Assembly (NCBI GenBank): GCA_015662935.1 | Contig: DQTF01000119.1 | Coordinates: forward strand, 1 to 22,305 | Direction: 5' to 3' | DNA length: 22,305 nt | Origin: Crocinitomicaceae bacterium | GTDB lineage: Bacteria > Bacteroidota > Bacteroidia > Flavobacteriales_D > Crocinitomicaceae | In this document: piece after piece, positions 7,901 through 15,985 of the stretch | How the letters are laid out: each line of letters opens with the position of its first letter | Numbering within the stretch: the first letter of the stretch is position 1 | The notes under the pieces: model-generated | Seen by the model: the letters and a program-made list of their open reading frames with translations, nothing else | The model's database searches: none | What the model was told of the DNA's origin: nothing | Translations under genes and position numbers: made by a program

Positions 7901-10261
7901 TTATCCTGAACACATTTCACAGTCATCTCCATTGTCGATTGAGCACTGTTCCGCTTCTTCCGCTTCAACTAAAGACTTTGCTGTTGGTTCTTGTATTGCA
8001 GACTTGTCAATTGTAAACTTAATTGCATCTGTAGCAGCTTTCGTTCTTAAGTAATACATTCCTGTTTTTAACCCTTTCTCCCATCCATAGAAATGCATAG
8101 AAGTTAGTTTACCAAAGTTTGCATTCTGCATAAAGATATTCAATGATTGAGATTGGCAAATAAATGCACCTCTATCTGCAGCTTGATCAATAATTGCTTT
8201 TTGAGAAATCTCCCAAGCTGTTTTGTATAGGTCTTTAATTCTTTGTGGAATAACAGCGATGTCTTGAATAGAACCGTTGTCTGCCATAATTTGTTGACGT
8301 ACTTCGTGGTTCCACAAGTTCTCTTTTACCAAGTCTTTTAATAAATGCTTGTTGACAATAATGAATTCTCCCGAAAGAACCCTTCTTGTATAAACATTCG
8401 ATGTATATGGTTCGAAACACTCGTTGTTTCCTAATATTTGCGCTGTAGAAGCAGTTGGCATAGGAGCTAATAACAATGAGTTTCTTACACCATGCTCTTT
8501 CACTTCTTCTTTCAACACATCCCATTCCCATCTATTAGAAGGAGTAACCCCCCACATATCGAATTGGAAAACACCTTTAGAAGTTGGAGAACCTTCAAAC
8601 GTTTCGTAAGGTCCTTCTACTTTTGCTAAATCTTTTGATGCAGTCATAGAAGCATAATACATTGTTTCAAATATATCTCTGTTCAATGCTCTTGCATCTT
8701 CACTTTCAAAAGGCATTCCTAATAGAATGAATGTATCAGCTAAACCTTGAACACCTAATCCGATAGGACGATGACGCATATTAGAATTTCTTGCTTCTTC
8801 TACAGGGTAGAAGTTACCATCGATTATTCTATTCAAGTTTATCGTTGCTTGATACGTCACTTCAAATAACTTATCAAAATCAAATTTCTTGTCTGCAGTA
8901 ATGTACTTCGGCAATGCTAAAGAAGCCAAGTTACAAACAGCAACCTCATCTGGAGCAGTGTACTCAATAATTTCTGTACATAAGTTAGAAGACTTAATTA
9001 CTCCTAGATTTTGCTGATTAGATTTTGCATTTGCAGCATCTTTGTACATCATATAAGGCGTACCTGTCTCGATTTGAGATTCTAAGATCTTAAACCATAA
9101 GTCTTGCGCTTTAATCGTCTTACTACCTTTTCCTTCCGCTTCGTATTTAGTATATAACGCTTCAAATTCTTCACTGTGTGTATCAGAAAGGCCTGGACAC
9201 TCGTGAGGACACATTAAAGTCCATTCTCCGTTTTCTTTCACACGTTTCATGAATAAATCTGGAATCCAAAGTGCGTAGAATAAATCTCTTGCTCTTTGTT
9301 CTTCTTTTCCGTGATTCTTTTTCAAGTCAAGAAAATCAAACACATCAGCATGCCAAGGTTCAATATACATTGCGAAAGAACCCTTACGTTTTCCTCCCCC
9401 TTGATCTACATATCTAGCAGTGTCATTAAAGACACGCAACATTGGGACGATCCCATTTGATTCTCCATTTGTTCCTTTAATATAGGTTCCTTTTGCACGA
9501 ATATCGTGTAAAGCCAAACCAATTCCACCAGCTGATTGAGAAATTTGCGCACATGATTTCAACGTATCATAAATTCCCTCGATGCTATCTTCTTTCATTG
9601 TTAACAAGAAACAAGATGACATTTGCGGTTTTGGTGTTCCAGAATTAAATAATGTTGGAGTAGCATGTGTAAACCAACCTTCTGACATTAAATTATATGT
9701 CTTAATTGCAGCATCAACATCGTTTTTATGAATACCTATAGAAACACGCATCAACATTTGCTGAGGTCTTTCAACGATGATATTATTCAACTTCAAAAGG
9801 TACGAACGCGTCAATGTTTTAAAACCAAAATAATCGTACTTAAAATCTCTGTCGTAAATAATACTAGAATCTAATTTTTCTTTGTTCTCTTGAATAACGT
9901 TGTAAACTTCTTCTGATAATAACGATGCATTCTCTCCTGTTTTAGGATCAATGTACGTGTACAAATCAGTCATCACATCAGAAAAAACCTTCTTTGTTTC
10001 TTTGTGCATGTTGGACACCGAAATTCTCGATGCAAGCAATGCATAATCTGGGTGTTCAATTGTTTTTGCTGCGGCAACTTCTGCTGCGAGGTTATCTAAT
10101 TGAGTAGTTGTTACTCCATCAAACAAACCCTCAATCACTTTCATTGCAACCGCTTCTGGCGATACTAATGGGTCTAGTCCGTAACACATCTTTACGATGC
10201 GCGCTGTAATTTTATCGAACTTTACAGCCTCGTTTCTTCCGTCTCTCTTTGTAACATACAT
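7901..10261 (-). CDS. nrdA: Ribonucleoside-diphosphate reductase, alpha subunit (class I)
   Basis: Large subunit of aerobic ribonucleotide reductase, which makes dNTPs from NDPs. At 786 aa it begins with an ATP-cone (about 1-90: MYVTKRDGRNEAVKFDK). Active-site residues are all present: Cys217 in MSSCFLL and Cys443 in AVCNLASLAL (redox pair), the N426-L-C428-T-E430 triad (thiyl radical Cys428), and the Tyr736-Tyr737 pair in KTGMYYLRTKAATDA that relays the radical from the beta subunit. The C-terminal redox tail has CSIDNGDDCEMCSG with Cys773, 781 and 784, a CxxC arrangement differing from the CESGACKI tail of E. coli NrdA. It follows nrdB on the same strand after a 37-bp gap, so both subunits are very likely made from one transcript starting upstream of nrdB. 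Confidence 0.97.
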   Translation of the reverse strand: MYVTKRDGRNEAVKFDKITARIVKMCYGLDPLVSPEAVAMKVIEGLFDGVTTTQLDNLAAEVAAAKTIEHPDYALLASRISVSNMHKETKKVFSDVMTDLYTYIDPKTGENASLLSEEVYNVIQENKEKLDSSIIYDRDFKYDYFGFKTLTRSYLLKLNNIIVERPQQMLMRVSIGIHKNDVDAAIKTYNLMSEGWFTHATPTLFNSGTPKPQMSSCFLLTMKEDSIEGIYDTLKSCAQISQSAGGIGLALHDIRAKGTYIKGTNGESNGIVPMLRVFNDTARYVDQGGGKRKGSFAMYIEPWHADVFDFLDLKKNHGKEEQRARDLFYALWIPDLFMKRVKENGEWTLMCPHECPGLSDTHSEEFEALYTKYEAEGKGSKTIKAQDLWFKILESQIETGTPYMMYKDAANAKSNQQNLGVIKSSNLCTEIIEYTAPDEVAVCNLASLALPKYITADKKFDFDKLFEVTYQATINLNRIIDGNFYPVEEARNSNMRHRPIGLGVQGLADTFILLGMPFESEDARALNRDIFETMYYASMTASKDLAKVEGPYETFEGSPTSKGVFQFDMWGVTPSNRWEWDVLKEEVKEHGVRNSLLLAPMPTASTAQILGNNECFEPYTSNVYTRRVLSGEFIIVNKHLLKDLVKENLWNHEVRQQIMADNGSIQDIAVIPQRIKDLYKTAWEISQKAIIDQAADRGAFICQSQSLNIFMQNANFGKLTSMHFYGWEKGLKTGMYYLRTKAATDAIKFTIDKSAIQEPTAKSLVEAEEAEQCSIDNGDDCEMCSG

Positions 10262-10298
10262 GGGCGCTTGGTTGTTTTTTGGTTTTATTATAATTTTA

Positions 10299-11273
10299 TT
10301 AAAAGTCTTCGTTCATTGTAAAGCTTGTATTACCATCGTTATTTAAAACGCCTGCCTTTTGGTATTCACCCACTCTTTTTTCAAAGAAATTTGTTTTTCC
10401 TTGAAGATTTATCATATCCATGAAATCAAATGGATTTGTTGCATTGTAAACTTTTTCATTTCCAAGTTCTGTTAACAATCTATCAGCAACAAATTCAATG
10501 TATTGTGACATTAAATCAGAATTCATTCCTATTAATCTAACAGGTAATGATTCTAATATAAATTCTTTCTCAATATCAACTGCTAGTGTAATTATTTCTT
10601 TTACTTTTTCTTTTGACAGTTTATTAACGAGGTGATCGTTGTAAAGTAACACTGCAAATTCCATGTGCATTCCTTCATCACGAGAAATTAACTCGTTAGA
10701 GAATGTTAAACCTGGCATTAAGCCTCTTTTCTTCAACCAGAAAATTGAGCAAAAAGAACCTGAGAAGAAAATCCCTTCCACTGCTGCAAAAGCAACTAAT
10801 CTTTCTGCAAAGCTTCCATTATCAATCCAATTCAATGCCCATTCAGCTTTCTTTTTTACCGGAGGAAATGTTTCGAGTGCATTGAATAAATAATCTTTTC
10901 GTTTATCGTCTTTGATATAAGTATCAATCAATAATGAATACGTTTCTGAATGAATGTTTTCCATCATTATTTGAAAACCGTAGAAGAATTTAGCTTCTGT
11001 ATATTGAACCTCTTTTACAAAGTTTTCTGCCAAGTTTTCATTAACGATACCATCAGAAGCGGCAAAAAATGCTAGAATGTGTTCAATAAAGAAACGTTCA
11101 TCATCTGTCAGTTTTTCTGCCCAATCATAAATATCTTGAGAAAGATCTAGTTCTTCCGCAGTCCAAATTGATGCTTGTTGAGTTTTATACGCTTTCCAAA
11201 TATCATCGTGTTCGATTGGAAACAATACAAATCTGTTTTCGTTTTCTTTTAAAATCGGTTCTTCTTGTTCCAT
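10299..11273 (-). CDS. nrdB: Ribonucleoside-diphosphate reductase, beta subunit (class I)
   Basis: Small radical-bearing subunit. The dimetal ligands and radical site are visible (numbering from the upstream ATG; subtract 4 for the chosen start): Asp78, Glu109 and His112 in MMENIHSETY with radical Tyr116, then Glu170, and Glu204 with His207 in SRDEGMHMEF. The C-terminus TSFTMNEDF is the tail that docks on the alpha subunit. Because Tyr is present at the radical position, this is a tyrosyl-radical enzyme. Two ATGs are possible, at 11285 (MLRKMEQEEP) and 11273 (MEQEEPILKENENRFVLFP). I prefer 11273: homologous proteins as I know them begin close to this point, and the putative -7 element at 11290-11297 would leave no leader for the upstream ATG. 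nrdB is upstream of nrdA, the reverse of the E. coli order. Confidence 0.96.
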   Translation of the reverse strand: MEQEEPILKENENRFVLFPIEHDDIWKAYKTQQASIWTAEELDLSQDIYDWAEKLTDDERFFIEHILAFFAASDGIVNENLAENFVKEVQYTEAKFFYGFQIMMENIHSETYSLLIDTYIKDDKRKDYLFNALETFPPVKKKAEWALNWIDNGSFAERLVAFAAVEGIFFSGSFCSIFWLKKRGLMPGLTFSNELISRDEGMHMEFAVLLYNDHLVNKLSKEKVKEIITLAVDIEKEFILESLPVRLIGMNSDLMSQYIEFVADRLLTELGNEKVYNATNPFDFMDMINLQGKTNFFEKRVGEYQKAGVLNNDGNTSFTMNEDF

Positions 11274-11289
11274 TTTTCTTAACATTTAG

Positions 11290-11297
11290 CGAATATA
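11290..11297 (-). promoter_or_regulatory. Putative -7 element for the nrdB-nrdA operon
   Basis: The minus strand reads TATATTCG, seven of eight to TAnnTTTG, 16 bases upstream of the preferred nrdB ATG (11273). No obvious NrdR-box pair was recognised next to it. Confidence 0.35.
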
Positions 11298-11774
11298 TTC
11301 CTATACAAAAAAGTCGTTTTTTTGCTTTTTTACTCCAAAAAAGTGTTGTTTCCTCTCTTTAAAATTCTTAGCAGGTAATGCGTTTGATTTCCGCTTAAGG
11401 GGCATACAAAAATTGCTAAAATTCTTGCATTTACCAACTAAAGAAATTCACAATTTATCGATGTTATTAACATTTACCCATTCAACCCCTTTGCACTTCG
11501 ACCTTTGTCAGTTTATCAACATTTGACAGAAAGATATTCACAGTCAAATGCTTTGTTTTTGTCGATAAAATTATCAATTTGGTCTTACGCCTTTAACATC
11601 AAGTGTTTAAATTTGGTTCTATAAAAATAACACAGATTTAAGTCAAAGTCAAGAGTGTTTTTTTATTGTTGTAAACATCAATTTGTGGATAGAAGTCTGA
11701 AGTGTTGTCCCACAAGCATTTCCAAAAACAAAAATCAATTAAACGGTTTAGTTTTTTCTCAATTTTATTTATTG
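11298..11774. other. Long non-coding divergent intergenic region between nrdB and comF
   Basis: Nearly 480 bp with no credible gene. It holds AT-rich sequence with several short elements: a 7-bp inverted repeat ATTTGAC-15-GTCAAAT (11521-11549), a DnaA-box-like TTATCAACA (11513-11521, eight of nine to TTATCCACA), a reversed TGTGGATAG (11684-11692, eight of nine), a weaker ATATTCACA (11534-11542) and repeated GTCAA/TTGAC motifs (also near 11641-11652). It must contain both the nrdB and comF promoters. No tRNA-like cloverleaf or protein-coding frame was recognised. Confidence 0.5.
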
Positions 11775-11782
11775 TAACTTTA
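11775..11782 (+). promoter_or_regulatory. Putative -7 element for comF
   Basis: TAACTTTA, seven of eight to the Bacteroidetes TAnnTTTG consensus, 5 bases before the comF ATG; it implies a very short or absent leader. Confidence 0.4.
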
Positions 11783-11787
11783 TTTCA

Positions 11788-12477
11788 ATGAAACTAATTA
11801 ATGATTTACTGCACTTGGTTTATCCTAATCAATGTTTGGTGTGTGAAAAAGAATTGGCAGTCTCAGAAAAACAGATTTGTGTGTTTTGTAATGATGCGAT
11901 TTCCTTAACTAATTTTCACTTGCTTACGGAAGAAAGCTCAATGGATAAATTATTTTGGGGTAGAATTAAAATTCAAAAAACGTATGCTCATTTTTTCTTT
12001 GAAAAGAACAAGGCTTCTCAAAACATTCTGTTCTCTATTAAGTATAAAGACAATCCATCACTGGCTACTTATTTTGGGAGGGAATTGGGAGAAAACCTAA
12101 CTAAAATCGAAGAGCTTAAGTCTGTTGATGTTGTTTTTCCTGTTCCGCTACATCCTAAGAAAAAATTTATTCGTGGTTACAATCAAAGTGATGCTCTCGC
12201 AAAAGGAATTTGTGAAACCTTTGAAAGAAAGCTGGATGTTAAGTCGGTGATTAGAACCAAGCATTCTGAAACTCAAACAAAAAAATCGCGGTTTCAACGT
12301 TGGGACAATGTGAGTGAAATTTTTAAAATCAGCTCTTCAATATCTTCTTATAAACATGCGGTGATTGTGGACGATGTGATTACAACTGGTTCAACTATTG
12401 AAGCAATGACCAATGCAATTCGTAAGGTTCACCCTGATGTTTTAATAAGTGTTGTTACTTTAGCGATTGCGAAGTGA
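11788..12477 (+). CDS. comF: ComF family phosphoribosyltransferase-like protein
   Basis: A 229 aa cytoplasmic protein of the ComF/GntX family. In naturally competent bacteria ComF helps imported single-stranded DNA to be processed; the biochemical reaction is not settled. The N-terminus carries a zinc ribbon with Cys16-x2-Cys19 and Cys31-x2-Cys34. The C-terminal half is a type I phosphoribosyltransferase fold: VFPVPLHPKKKFIRGYNQSD is the family hallmark, and VDDVITTGST at 194-203 is the PRPP loop. The length is normal. It starts a plus-strand run followed by the flavoprotein gene 41 bases downstream. No other competence gene is in the window, so a competence role here is inference. Confidence 0.9.
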   Translation: MKLINDLLHLVYPNQCLVCEKELAVSEKQICVFCNDAISLTNFHLLTEESSMDKLFWGRIKIQKTYAHFFFEKNKASQNILFSIKYKDNPSLATYFGRELGENLTKIEELKSVDVVFPVPLHPKKKFIRGYNQSDALAKGICETFERKLDVKSVIRTKHSETQTKKSRFQRWDNVSEIFKISSSISSYKHAVIVDDVITTGSTIEAMTNAIRKVHPDVLISVVTLAIAK

Positions 12478-12518
12478 TGTTTTTTATGGAATAATGTAAG
12501 TTGATAGGTGTTAGAGTT

Positions 12519-13565
12519 ATGAAGAGTAGAAAATCAATGCTTGTGGTGGGGGCGGGACTGGCTGGATCTTGTGTTGCCTTACAACTTCAAAAAAGAGGTT
12601 GTGATGTTAGTCTTGTTGATAATCAAACTAACTATAGTTCAAAGGTTGCGGTGGGTATGATAAACCCTTTGGTTTTTAGGAGGATGACTAAGAGTTGGCG
12701 AGTAGATGACTTTCTTCCTTATCTTAAAAAATTCTACAAAAACATAGAAGCAGAAACTGGTTCTTCCTTTTTTCACTCAGTTCCTATTCGTCGTTTATTT
12801 TCTTCTGAGCAAGAGCGAGACTTTTGGTTAAAGAAAGAAAAACGAGAAGATTTTCACGCATATATGACCCCCATTGATCAAAGTGATTATGATTATTCTT
12901 TAGGAAAGAATCCTTTTGGTTCAGGAAGAGTGAAAGAAACATTTTTTATTGATGTTGATCCGTTTTTTTTAATGACATTAGAATTGTTCTCTAAAAAAGG
13001 AATTATTCTTAATGAAGAATTTGATTTTTCTCAATTAAAGGAGACAAGCTATAAAGGAGTTTCATATGATGAAGTAATTTTCTGTCAAGGATACCTCAAT
13101 TATCAAAACCCTTTCTTCAAAGATTTGCCCATTGACCCGACGAAGGGTCAGGTGTTAACAATTCACTCTGAGCAACTTCCGGAAGACGTCTCATTGAATA
13201 GAAAGTGTTTCATTCTTCCAAAAGGAAATCAAAAATTTAAAGTTGGTTCAACTTATGAGTGGCACGATACCTCCACTAACATTACCGAAGAATCTAAACT
13301 ACACATTCTAGAAAATCTATCTTTCATCATTGATGAAGAGGTGAAAGTTGTTGAACAAGTTGCCGGAGTGCGCCCAACAGTAAAGGACAGGAGGCCAACC
13401 ATTGGAACACATCCTCAGCATTCTCATTATCATATTTTTAATGGTTTAGGAGCTAAAGGATACATGCTCGCTCCATTACTTTCTGAAGAATTTGTTGATT
13501 ATTTACTCGAAGGAAAAGAACTAGATAAAGAAGTCAACATAAGTCGCTTTCAAAGCAAAGAATAA
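12519..13565 (+). CDS. FAD-dependent oxidoreductase, DAO family
   Basis: A 348 aa flavoprotein of the D-amino-acid-oxidase/glycine-oxidase fold. The dinucleotide-binding motif VVGAGLAGS (residues 9-17) is followed by an acidic residue at the end of strand 2 (Asp34 in VSLVDNQ), as expected for FAD. The C-terminal part has GVRPTVKDRRPTIG and FNGLGAKGYMLAPLLSEEF, the second FAD-contact region, resembling the oxidase half of MnmC-like proteins. The substrate cannot be read from the sequence. I chose the ATG at 12519 (MKSRKSMLVVGAG); a TTG at 12501 would add six residues without any match I recognise. It is 41 bases after comF and 36 bases before the bacilliredoxin gene, although the latter has its own good -7 box. 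Confidence 0.85.
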   Translation: MKSRKSMLVVGAGLAGSCVALQLQKRGCDVSLVDNQTNYSSKVAVGMINPLVFRRMTKSWRVDDFLPYLKKFYKNIEAETGSSFFHSVPIRRLFSSEQERDFWLKKEKREDFHAYMTPIDQSDYDYSLGKNPFGSGRVKETFFIDVDPFFLMTLELFSKKGIILNEEFDFSQLKETSYKGVSYDEVIFCQGYLNYQNPFFKDLPIDPTKGQVLTIHSEQLPEDVSLNRKCFILPKGNQKFKVGSTYEWHDTSTNITEESKLHILENLSFIIDEEVKVVEQVAGVRPTVKDRRPTIGTHPQHSHYHIFNGLGAKGYMLAPLLSEEFVDYLLEGKELDKEVNISRFQSKE

Positions 13566-13569
13566 AACG

Positions 13570-13577
13570 TATCTTTG
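13570..13577 (+). promoter_or_regulatory. -7 promoter element for the bacilliredoxin gene
   Basis: TATCTTTG is an exact match to TAnnTTTG, 24 bases before the ATG at 13602. It begins 5 bases after the stop of the preceding flavoprotein gene, so the bacilliredoxin gene can be transcribed alone. Confidence 0.6.
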
Positions 13578-13601
13578 TTTTAAATTAAAAACACACAAAT
13601 T

Positions 13602-14015
13602 ATGTATCCACCAGAATTAGTTCAACCAATGAAAGAAGATTTAACGGAAGTTGGTTTTAACCAATTGACAAGTGCTTCTGAGGTTGATGAAATAATAGAA
13701 AATAGCGGAGACAGCCTTTTGATGGTTGTGAATTCAGTATGTGGTTGTGCGGCAGGAAACATGCGTCCAGGGGTGAAAACATCTCTGACAAATGATAAAA
13801 AACCTACAACACTTGCAACTGTTTTTGCTGGGGTAGATGCTGAGGCAACAAAACAAGCTCGAAATTATTTCTTGCCTTATCCTCCATCATCTCCCTCTAT
13901 AGCATTGTTTAAAGATGGGAAGTTGGTTCACTTCTTAGAAAGACACCACATTGAAGGTGCAACCGCTGAAATGATTGCTGAGAATTTGGCAGAAGCCTAT
14001 AATCAGTACTGTTAA
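13602..14015 (+). CDS. BrxA/BrxB family bacilliredoxin
   Basis: A 137 aa thioredoxin-fold protein of the YphP/YqiW (DUF1094) family. In Firmicutes such proteins remove bacillithiol from mixed disulfides after oxidative stress; Bacteroidota homologues have the same fold and motif. The active-site CGC motif is at residues 47-49 in VVNSVCGCAAGNMRPG, and the N-terminus MYPPELVQPMKEDLTEVGF is characteristic, so start and length (137 aa) are both as expected. The rest shows the usual TVFAGVDAEATKQAR and PPSSPSIALFKDGKLVHFLERH segments. It is monocistronic as far as I can see: an exact -7 box upstream and a hairpin terminator 7 bases after the stop. Confidence 0.93.
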   Translation: MYPPELVQPMKEDLTEVGFNQLTSASEVDEIIENSGDSLLMVVNSVCGCAAGNMRPGVKTSLTNDKKPTTLATVFAGVDAEATKQARNYFLPYPPSSPSIALFKDGKLVHFLERHHIEGATAEMIAENLAEAYNQYC

Positions 14016-14022
14016 TTCATTT

Positions 14023-14051
14023 AAGTCCTATCGTCTTGGTAGGACTTTTTT
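14023..14051 (+). terminator. Intrinsic terminator after the bacilliredoxin gene
   Basis: An 8-bp stem AAGTCCTA/TAGGACTT (14023-14030 with 14040-14047) with a 9-base loop, running into six T's (14046-14051). It starts 7 bases after the TAA. Confidence 0.85.
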
Positions 14052-14126
14052 ATTGCTTTTAAAATAAGAGACTTTGTTATTAATTCTTGCGTGTAGGTTC
14101 AGTATATATTATCCTTTGTTAACCTT

Positions 14127-14643
14127 TTAAAAATCAAAGTCATCAATTTCTGAATTGTCAATCAAATCTATATTATGTGATTTATGCTTAACTGTTTGTT
14201 GCGCTACTTTAAAATACCTAATTATTTGAATAATCGTAATAATAAGTCCGAAGAAAGAAAATCCCGCGTAGTAGATTTCCACTAAAAACAAAAGTGTAGT
14301 TAGAATAAACACTGATCCACCGATGTAGTAGGCCTAAACCTGATTCTTTCCAAAAAAAAATGCTACAATTCCATAAACAGCTACAATTCCTATTTCAAAA
14401 CCCATTCTTATATAGAAATCAGGTCCCAAATAGGCTAGAGAAATCTTTGAAATAGAGTAAATGGTTATTATCATCGCTAAAAACGCAAACCCGAAAATTA
14501 TCCAAAACAAAGAACAGAACAATTGGGTTCCCGAAAGAAAACCGGAGTTGAACAGATTTTAATTCTTCATCCTCGAAAATAAAACCCTTTTTAAACTCTT
14601 TAGGAGAAGCCACTTTGTGTACAAGCCTACTTTTGTAATACAT
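14127..14643 (-). pseudogene. Decayed small four-TM membrane protein gene
   Basis: Three short minus-strand frames read as one broken protein of about 170 aa. The first (from ATG 14643) gives MYYKSRLVHKVASPKEFKKG... up to about GNPIV near 14525, then turns into non-membrane sequence and stops. A net +1 shift there brings in a strongly hydrophobic frame (LFCSLFWIIFGFAFLAMIIT and GIVAVYGIVAFFFGKNQV), which ends at a TAG (14336-14334). Read through, the same frame continues AYYIGGSVFILTTLLFLVEI and FFGLIITIIQIIRYFK, finishing with a charged tail DNSEIDDFDF at 14127. That makes four membrane segments interrupted by one frameshift and one nonsense codon. I recognise no family. Two lesions in 500 bp suggest real decay rather than a single sequencing error. 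It lies 88 bp downstream of the T9SS protein gene. Confidence 0.65.
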
Positions 14644-14731
14644 TTTTACATTCGTGTAACCCGATTCCCAAATTAAAAAATATGCTTGTTTGAATCTTTA
14701 ATTGAGGTGTGCTTTTTTGAATAGCTTGCCA

Positions 14732-15985
14732 TCAGTTAATTATAAATTTATCATTACTTAATATTTCATTTTTCTCATTTAAAATCTGGATAAAATATAC
14801 CCCTTTCTCTAAATAAAACTTTTGAACGAGTTTAATTTTTCGTTCTCTAACCGTTCTTCCTGTCACATCTATTAACCGAACATTCAATTTTTCTTGGAGT
14901 GTATTTAATTTAATATTTACTTCTCCCGATGACGGGTTGGGGTAAATATTAATGAAATCATTATCTAACTCAATTCCTCCAAGAGTAACAGAGTCATTAA
15001 TTTCAATGTTGGCTAAGTGTTCAAACCAAGTATAACCAACCACCTTTATTCCATTTAACCAAGGGTAGGTTCCGTCAGTAAAACGCTCAATATACCCTGG
15101 AGTTAAAGAAGGGTTGTACGCTATGCCTTCTATCCAAGAAAAATACGGGTCTTTTAATGCTGCTGTGTGCGTACCTGCATAATTTTGTAAATAGTCGTGC
15201 ATATTATTTCCGTCAGTATTTCTAGATTTTAGCAATAAAACGATTTCAGTTGGTCCCCCTTCCACATAAGCTAACCATTGAAGTCGTTGAATCGTCCAGT
15301 TAAAGAAATTGCCGTTTGAGGAAGATGGTGTTGTTCTATAATATGTCAATAAAACATGATCACAATTGTTTCTCACTTGTATCATTTCTGCTTGAGAAGA
15401 GTTGGTGATGATTGCCCCTGTACTTCCAGATCCTCCAATATATGCTTCACAGACTAAACTGTCAATTCCATTACTCGCAGTAGTTGTTTCGCAAATGTTT
15501 TTAATCGTCGACAATTGTGAAATATAGGACGCAAAATCAAGACAAGAGCCATTGGTTCCAGCATTGTAAAATTCACATTCATAGGTAATCATATCGAATT
15601 TTTCAGAAGCGAGAACTCCTACGCATTCATTATAATCTTTTATTTTCTGAGCCGTTGCGCTAGACCCTACGTTTCCACTTATATATTGAATCCCATAAGT
15701 TGTGTGTGCTTTATTTATAAAACTTTGCAAAGCAATCATGTCCGCTGTAAAAGGAGAGCAAGAACTGGTCAATATTTGAAACATATTCGTACAAATCAAA
15801 TAGTTGAAATCATGTGTTTGTGCGTAACTTAACAAAGAGTCTTCTGCTTGTGTATTACCTAAAACATTCGCTTTAAATCCAGTCACCCACAAACCCTTAA
15901 AATCTTGTGTGTGCACTGGTTGTGCAATTGATTTTGAACAAAAAAGGAGTGTAATTATGAAGAGTAGTGTGATGGTTTTAGTCAT
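14732..15985 (-). CDS. T9SS-exported protein of unknown function, possibly a TIM-barrel
   Basis: A 417 aa secreted protein. Residues 1-22 are a Sec signal peptide (MTKTITLLFIITLLFCSKSIAQ, ending AQ). The last 77 residues (about 341-417) form a T9SS type A sorting domain, with IYPNPSSGEVNIKL, VRLIDVTGRTV, KGVYFIQI and a terminal DKFIIN, so the protein should cross the outer membrane and have this domain removed. The middle (23-335) starts FKGLWVTGFKANVLG and has alternating predicted strands and helices (YGIQYISGNVG, FDMITYECEFYN, CDHVLLTYYRT, EIVLLLKSRN, IKVVGYTWFEHL) like a glycoside-hydrolase-type barrel, but I cannot assign a family or catalytic acids. Several cysteines suggest an oxidising location. 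Its ATG overlaps the stop of the peroxidase gene by 8 bases (ATGACTAA), indicating translational coupling. Confidence 0.85.
   Translation of the reverse strand: MTKTITLLFIITLLFCSKSIAQPVHTQDFKGLWVTGFKANVLGNTQAEDSLLSYAQTHDFNYLICTNMFQILTSSCSPFTADMIALQSFINKAHTTYGIQYISGNVGSSATAQKIKDYNECVGVLASEKFDMITYECEFYNAGTNGSCLDFASYISQLSTIKNICETTTASNGIDSLVCEAYIGGSGSTGAIITNSSQAEMIQVRNNCDHVLLTYYRTTPSSSNGNFFNWTIQRLQWLAYVEGGPTEIVLLLKSRNTDGNNMHDYLQNYAGTHTAALKDPYFSWIEGIAYNPSLTPGYIERFTDGTYPWLNGIKVVGYTWFEHLANIEINDSVTLGGIELDNDFINIYPNPSSGEVNIKLNTLQEKLNVRLIDVTGRTVRERKIKLVQKFYLEKGVYFIQILNEKNEILSNDKFIIN

Noticed and set aside
11521..11549. The ATTTGAC/GTCAAAT inverted repeat as a firm NrdR or other regulator box.
   Set aside because: The arms are only 7 bases, the spacing does not match the NrdR-box pattern I know, and AT-rich DNA yields such repeats by chance; kept only as part of the intergenic description.
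14344..14362. TTCTTTCCAAAAAAAA, partly similar to the mnmE 3'-end sequence, considered as a second attachment-site copy.
   Set aside because: Only about 15 of 19 bases agree, most of them in an A-run, and it encodes part of the decayed membrane protein; chance similarity is more likely.
14419..14643. A 74-codon frame taken as a separate small gene.
   Set aside because: Its second half is not hydrophobic and overlaps a strongly hydrophobic frame that continues the same protein, so it is the 5' part of a frameshifted gene.
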